A stretch of DNA of 64,000 nucleotides from Hyphomonas neptunium ATCC 15444. Lineage in GTDB: Bacteria > Pseudomonadota > Alphaproteobacteria > Caulobacterales > Hyphomonadaceae. The DNA lies in the NCBI RefSeq assembly GCF_000013025.1, contig NC_008358.1:1798001-1862000 (forward strand), read 5' to 3'. Below the pieces are notes generated by a model. It did not search any database and was not told where the DNA came from. It saw only the letters and a program-made list of their open reading frames with translations. Position numbers and translations under genes: made by a program. The first letter of the stretch is position 1, and every line of letters begins with the position of its first letter. Below, one piece after another: positions 60,649 through 64,000 of this stretch.

Positions 60649-61584
60649 TCACTTGGCTGGGGCGGCGTCATACATCGCCGCGATTATCTTGGAGGCCACT
60701 TGGGCGGCGTCCATGTTCAAGGTCTCCGCATCGCCAGAAAGGCGCGCCAGTCCCAGCCACGCCTTGGCCGCCTTCGGCTCTGTCTCGGCCCGCGCGGCAA
60801 CCCAGTCCAGCACCTCGTCACGGAATGCAAGTTCAGCCTCCGGGCCCGCGCTGGCCGCGCTCAGCGCCGCAGAAACAAGCTTGTCCGGCGGCCGCGGCAT
60901 GGCCTTTATCAGCGCGCGCGCCGCGCTGGATGCGCTCATCGCGGCGCCGGATGACAGCCTCATCCCCAGTCCGGGTCGCCCCCTCGCCAATGCGCTCGCT
61001 TCGCGCGGCGCGCCCGCTGCTTCCAGGGCGCGCTCACAGTCTTCGGCAGACAGCACCGAAAGCTGCAGCACGCGGCAGCGGGACCGGATTGTCGGCAGGA
61101 TCGGTCTGGATCGATGATTGACCAGCAACAGGATGCTTTGCGCCGGGGGTTCCTCAAGGGTCTTGAGCAAGGCGTTTGCCGAGTTGCGGTTTGCCTCATC
61201 AATGGCGTCAACAATCCCGACGCGCCAGCCGCCCATTGCCGGTTTCATCGAAAAGAAGTGACCCACCTGGCGGATCTGCTCAACGGTTATGTCCTGCGTA
61301 AGTTTGCCCTTATCATTGAGCTCGCGGCGCTGGACATTCATGTCAGGATGATTTCCGGCAAGAATGGCGCGCATAACCGGGTCGTCAGCAGGCGCATCAA
61401 AAGGCGCCGCCGCCGGGCCACGCGCGCCCAGCAGATACGCCGCAATGCGCTCGGCAACCCGCGCTTTGCCAACGCCTGACGGACCTTCGATCAGCCAGGC
61501 ATGGTGCAATCGGCCACTGCGATGCGCCGAAAGGAACGCGGCCTCGGCCGCCTCATGCCCGAACAGAGGCAGCGCGGGGCTCAT
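60649..61584 (-). CDS. holB: DNA polymerase III delta-prime subunit
   Basis: 311-residue AAA+ clamp-loader subunit. 'AWLIEGPSGVGKARVAERIA' is the P-loop region, 'GIVDAIDEANRNSANALLKTLEEPP' contains the DEAD-box-like Walker B and sensor region, and 'TIRSRCRVLQL' is the SRC arginine-finger motif. ATG 61584 overlaps the tmk stop (ATGA); upstream in-frame codons lie in tmk. Confidence 0.94.
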   Translation of the reverse strand: MSPALPLFGHEAAEAAFLSAHRSGRLHHAWLIEGPSGVGKARVAERIAAYLLGARGPAAAPFDAPADDPVMRAILAGNHPDMNVQRRELNDKGKLTQDITVEQIRQVGHFFSMKPAMGGWRVGIVDAIDEANRNSANALLKTLEEPPAQSILLLVNHRSRPILPTIRSRCRVLQLSVLSAEDCERALEAAGAPREASALARGRPGLGMRLSSGAAMSASSAARALIKAMPRPPDKLVSAALSAASAGPEAELAFRDEVLDWVAARAETEPKAAKAWLGLARLSGDAETLNMDAAQVASKIIAAMYDAAPAK

Positions 61585-62240
61585 GGCGCGGCGGTCCTCG
61601 CGTTCTGCAACAGCGTGGCGACCTGTTTCCACGCGGCATCGAGCACCTGATCAGGCGTCACATCCGTATCGATCAACCGGCACCGGGCGGGTTCGGATCT
61701 CGCAATGTCCTGAAACGCCGCGCGCACCGCCTCATGAAAAGCTTTTGGTCTGCGCTCGAACGTGTCGAGCGCGCCGGCGCGCGCCGTGCGGCGCTTACTG
61801 GCCACGTCGAGCGAAACGTCCAATATCAGGGTCATGGACGGCACGGTATCTCCCAGAACTTCACGTTCAATCGAGAGGAGGGCGCTGACATCAACGCCGC
61901 CTTCAATGGACTGGTAGACGCGCGTTGAATCGGCAAACCGGTCACAGATTACCCAGTCACCACGCGCCAGGGCTGGCCGGATCAGCTTTTCCAGATGGTC
62001 TCGCCGCGCCGCATTGACCAGCAGCGCTTCGGACAGAGGCGACCACGCCTCCCCTTCCGGAGGGTGCAGCAACAGTTGCCGCGCAGCCTCGGCCAGCGGC
62101 GTGCCGCCAGGCTCTCGCGTGACGACCACACCAATGCCGTGGGCCTCCAGCTTCCGGGCAAGCGCCTTGGCCAGCGTCGATTTGCCGGTGCCTTCACCGC
62201 CTTCCAGCGTGATGAAGTGACCAGCAGCCGTATCAGTCAT
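61581..62240 (-). CDS. tmk: Thymidylate kinase
   Basis: 219-residue enzyme phosphorylating dTMP to dTDP. P-loop 'EGGEGTGKSTLAKAL', substrate motif 'REPGGTPLAE' and 'DRFADSTRVYQ' (DRY-like) are present, with the lid 'DVASKRRTARAG'. ATG 62240 overlaps the end of dacC by 8 bases. Coupled to holB: nucleotide supply and replication genes in one transcript. Confidence 0.96.
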   Translation of the reverse strand: MTDTAAGHFITLEGGEGTGKSTLAKALARKLEAHGIGVVVTREPGGTPLAEAARQLLLHPPEGEAWSPLSEALLVNAARRDHLEKLIRPALARGDWVICDRFADSTRVYQSIEGGVDVSALLSIEREVLGDTVPSMTLILDVSLDVASKRRTARAGALDTFERRPKAFHEAVRAAFQDIARSEPARCRLIDTDVTPDQVLDAAWKQVATLLQNARTAAP

Positions 62241-63387
62241 TGCTGCTGGAAATAAACGTGCGAACACCCTCAAGCGCCATGCCGACAAATCCCAGCTTCT
62301 TCACATCTGCCTCGGCGATAATCGGGGCTTCGGTAGGCTCAGAACCTTCCATCGTGATCACCAGCCGGCCGACCTGATCGCCCTTCTTCAGAGGCGCTTT
62401 CACCGGCCCATCAAGAACGATCTCGACATTGGCTTTGGAAAAGGCAGCCTTGTGTCCGGCCACTTCGATCGGTTCTGCCAGCGAAACCGGAACAGCACGG
62501 GCCTCTCCCAGCCACACTTCCACATCTGGCAATACCAGCGTTTCGGGCCCGATGGTTTTGAGGTCAAAGCTCTGGAAGGCGACGCGCATCAGGCGTTCGC
62601 TCTCCTGCGCGCGCGCCGCCATGGTCGGCAGCCCGTTCACGACGATCGTGCGCCGCACGCCATCGCGCACAGCCGACGCTGTCAGACCATAGCCGGAAGA
62701 TTCCAGATGCCCCGTCTTGAGGCCATCGGCCCCGGCAACCTCGAGCAGAGGATTGCGGTTGGCCTGCGTGTATTCGCGCCAGGTATAAGAGGGCAGCGAA
62801 TACCACTCATAATATTGCGGATACTTGTCGATCGTCATCTTGGCGAGCCGGGCGAGGTCTTCGGCGGAAACGACATGTCCATCGCCCTCAAGCCCGGTCG
62901 TGTTGACGAAATTGACCGAAGACAGCCCAAGCTCGTGGGCCATTTCCGTCATTCTGCGGGAGAAGGCTTCTTCAGACCCTGAAATGCCCTGCGCCAGCAC
63001 AATGCAGGCATCGTTGCCGGACATCGTGATCACGCCATGAAGCAGTTCTTCAACCGTCGGCGTATCCTTGGGCACCAGGCCCATCGTGGACGTACCGGAA
63101 GGGAAGCCGCCGCGCCGCCACGCATCTTCGCTGACGGTGAACTTGTCGGTCAGCGAGAGTTCGCCGCGGTCGATCAGCTCGAAGACGACAAAGGCTGTCA
63201 TCATCTTGGTCATCGAAGCGGGCGTCATCGGCTCATCGCCGCGCTTGGAATAGAGGATCTTGCCGGTCGCGTGATCCATGATCACAGCATACTCCGCCGG
63301 CGTGTCGATCATCTGAGCCGATACGCTGGCGCCGCTGAGCGCTCCGAGGGTCAGTAGGGCCGCAAACACCTTGCGAAAGGGAACCAC
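62233..63387 (-). CDS. dacC: D-alanyl-D-alanine carboxypeptidase (penicillin-binding protein)
   Basis: 384-residue periplasmic serine peptidase trimming peptidoglycan pentapeptides. A signal peptide ends at about residue 25 (ASVSA-QM). Catalytic motifs are SMTK (Ser58-x-x-Lys61), 'SGN' in 'ITMSGNDACIV' and 'KTG' in 'GLKTGHLESSG'; a PBP5-type beta domain (~275-365) and a C-terminal amphipathic tail follow. GTG 63387 is preceded by AGGAGAAAG. 117 bases separate it from rlpA, with a GGCCGC/GCGGCC hairpin at 63415-63436. Confidence 0.95.
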   Translation of the reverse strand: MVPFRKVFAALLTLGALSGASVSAQMIDTPAEYAVIMDHATGKILYSKRGDEPMTPASMTKMMTAFVVFELIDRGELSLTDKFTVSEDAWRRGGFPSGTSTMGLVPKDTPTVEELLHGVITMSGNDACIVLAQGISGSEEAFSRRMTEMAHELGLSSVNFVNTTGLEGDGHVVSAEDLARLAKMTIDKYPQYYEWYSLPSYTWREYTQANRNPLLEVAGADGLKTGHLESSGYGLTASAVRDGVRRTIVVNGLPTMAARAQESERLMRVAFQSFDLKTIGPETLVLPDVEVWLGEARAVPVSLAEPIEVAGHKAAFSKANVEIVLDGPVKAPLKKGDQVGRLVITMEGSEPTEAPIIAEADVKKLGFVGMALEGVRTFISSSND

Positions 63388-63504
63388 GATGTCTTTCTCC
63401 TGTGCCGTTCAGGTGGCCGCAGGATATTCAGCGGCCTTCTGCACTGTATAGGCAGGAAAAAGGGCCGGTTTGTGGTCAGCGTCAATGGGCGCGCTGAGGG
63501 TTCC

Positions 63505-64000
63505 TCAATATCCGGTGACGATCCGGCCGTCCGCCGTGCCGTTCAAAGAGAGATTTGCACGGATCTGCTCGGCTGCGGCATGGTCCTGGAAGGGGCCAAC
63601 GCGCACACGGAAGAAGTCAGCACCATTCACCCGCGCCGGAACGATCTCGACCGGGAGAGAGGCTTCCACATTCCGAAGCAAGGCTTCGGCATTTCCGATG
63701 TCGGAGAAGGAAGCGAGCTGAACGAAAACGTCGCCGGTCGCACTCGCCGGGGCCGTGTAGGCCGGTGCTGGAGGCGCAACCGTCATCGACATCAGGCGCG
63801 GCGCAGAGGCGCCGCCGCCAAGAAGTTCGTCCTCGGCAGCAACCGGCGCCGACACGGCTTGCGAAACAGCCGGCTGAGCCACGGGGCTCTCACGCAGCAG
63901 AGCAGGCGCGCTGGAAGTCTTCGCGGCAGGGCGGGTGGCAACGACAGGCGCGGGGCTCAGATACCGAAGGCGCACATTGCCCTTCCCTGCTCCGTTCATG
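63505..64000 (-). CDS. rlpA: RlpA-type septal lytic transglycosylase, C-terminal part with SPOR domain (partial)
   Basis: Coding sequence is open to the window edge, so only the last ~165 residues are seen. They hold a short segment 'GNVRLRYLSPAP' that resembles the end of an RlpA double-psi barrel, an Ala/Pro-rich linker (~70 residues) and a C-terminal SPOR domain (~75 residues, 'VFVQLASFSDIGNAEALL', 'FRVRVGPFQDHAAAEQIRANL'), which binds denuded septal peptidoglycan. The neighbouring dacC-tmk-holB order supports rlpA. Another SPOR protein cannot be ruled out without the N-terminus. Confidence 0.8.
   Translation of the reverse strand, partial: MNGAGKGNVRLRYLSPAPVVATRPAAKTSSAPALLRESPVAQPAVSQAVSAPVAAEDELLGGGASAPRLMSMTVAPPAPAYTAPASATGDVFVQLASFSDIGNAEALLRNVEASLPVEIVPARVNGADFFRVRVGPFQDHAAAEQIRANLSLNGTADGRIVTGY

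Noticed and set aside
60300-61121. 273-codon plus-strand frame over tatD/holB
   Set aside because: Arg/Pro/Ser-rich low-complexity translation opposite two conserved genes.

Overview
The window looks like a chromosomal housekeeping segment of an alphaproteobacterium, most likely in the Caulobacterales/Hyphomonadaceae neighbourhood. That placement is inferred from gene order (nuoLMN-birA-coaX-rnj-mce-DUF1467-proS-lolCD-dnaE; rpsB-tsf-pyrH-frr-uppS-cdsA-dxr-rseP-bamA-skp-lpx; guaB-rsmB-guaA; rlpA-dacC-tmk-holB-tatD), the short bacterial-type ProRS, the GTTC-N7-GTTC SOS operator and LpxI in place of LpxH. I cannot name the species. I see no insertion sequence, prophage, CRISPR array, tRNA or rRNA.

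Layout. 1-28353: an unbroken 28-kb run of plus-strand genes for complex I (nuoL end, nuoM, nuoN), biotin ligase, pantothenate kinase, RNase J, methylmalonyl-CoA epimerase, ProRS, lipoprotein release, replicative polymerase, translation factors and envelope biogenesis (undecaprenyl-PP, CDP-DAG, isoprenoid, BamA, Skp, lipid A). 28343-38941: minus-strand gltA, gltX, lexA, trpC-trpD-trpG-trpE and ppiD, interrupted by a plus-strand comEC remnant. 39029-42012: tpiA, secG, pyrG. 42035-46837: a tightly coupled minus-strand operon phrB / FAD oxidoreductase / DUF1365 / cyclopropane-fatty-acid synthase. 46994-57504: hldE, hspQ, Ppx/GppA, rlmE, a GFA protein, guaB, a GNAT, rsmB, an aspartyl-beta-hydroxylase-like protein and guaA. 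57661-58755: an unusual fusion of a degenerate alpha/beta hydrolase and a flavin reductase. 59062-64000: a minus-strand operon of rlpA (partial), dacC, tmk, holB, tatD and a PhnP-like metallo-hydrolase.

The most noteworthy points are these. (1) comEC has lost its central competence domain and changed frame, so the DNA-uptake channel is probably dead. (2) The photolyase/cyclopropane-synthase operon is preceded by an exact TGATCC-N18-TAAGA motif, the form recognised by the singlet-oxygen sigma factor RpoE of Rhodobacter, which suggests a light/oxidative-stress operon. (3) The protein at 57661-58755 carries a hydrolase domain that has lost every catalytic position. (4) Leader structures lie ahead of rpsB and guaB. 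(5) Several otherwise conserved gene neighbours are missing (fabZ, moaC-moeA, metG). No clearly novel defence or mobile system was found; most of the window is ordinary core genome with very compact spacing, including many stop-start overlaps and convergent genes 1-3 bases apart or overlapping.
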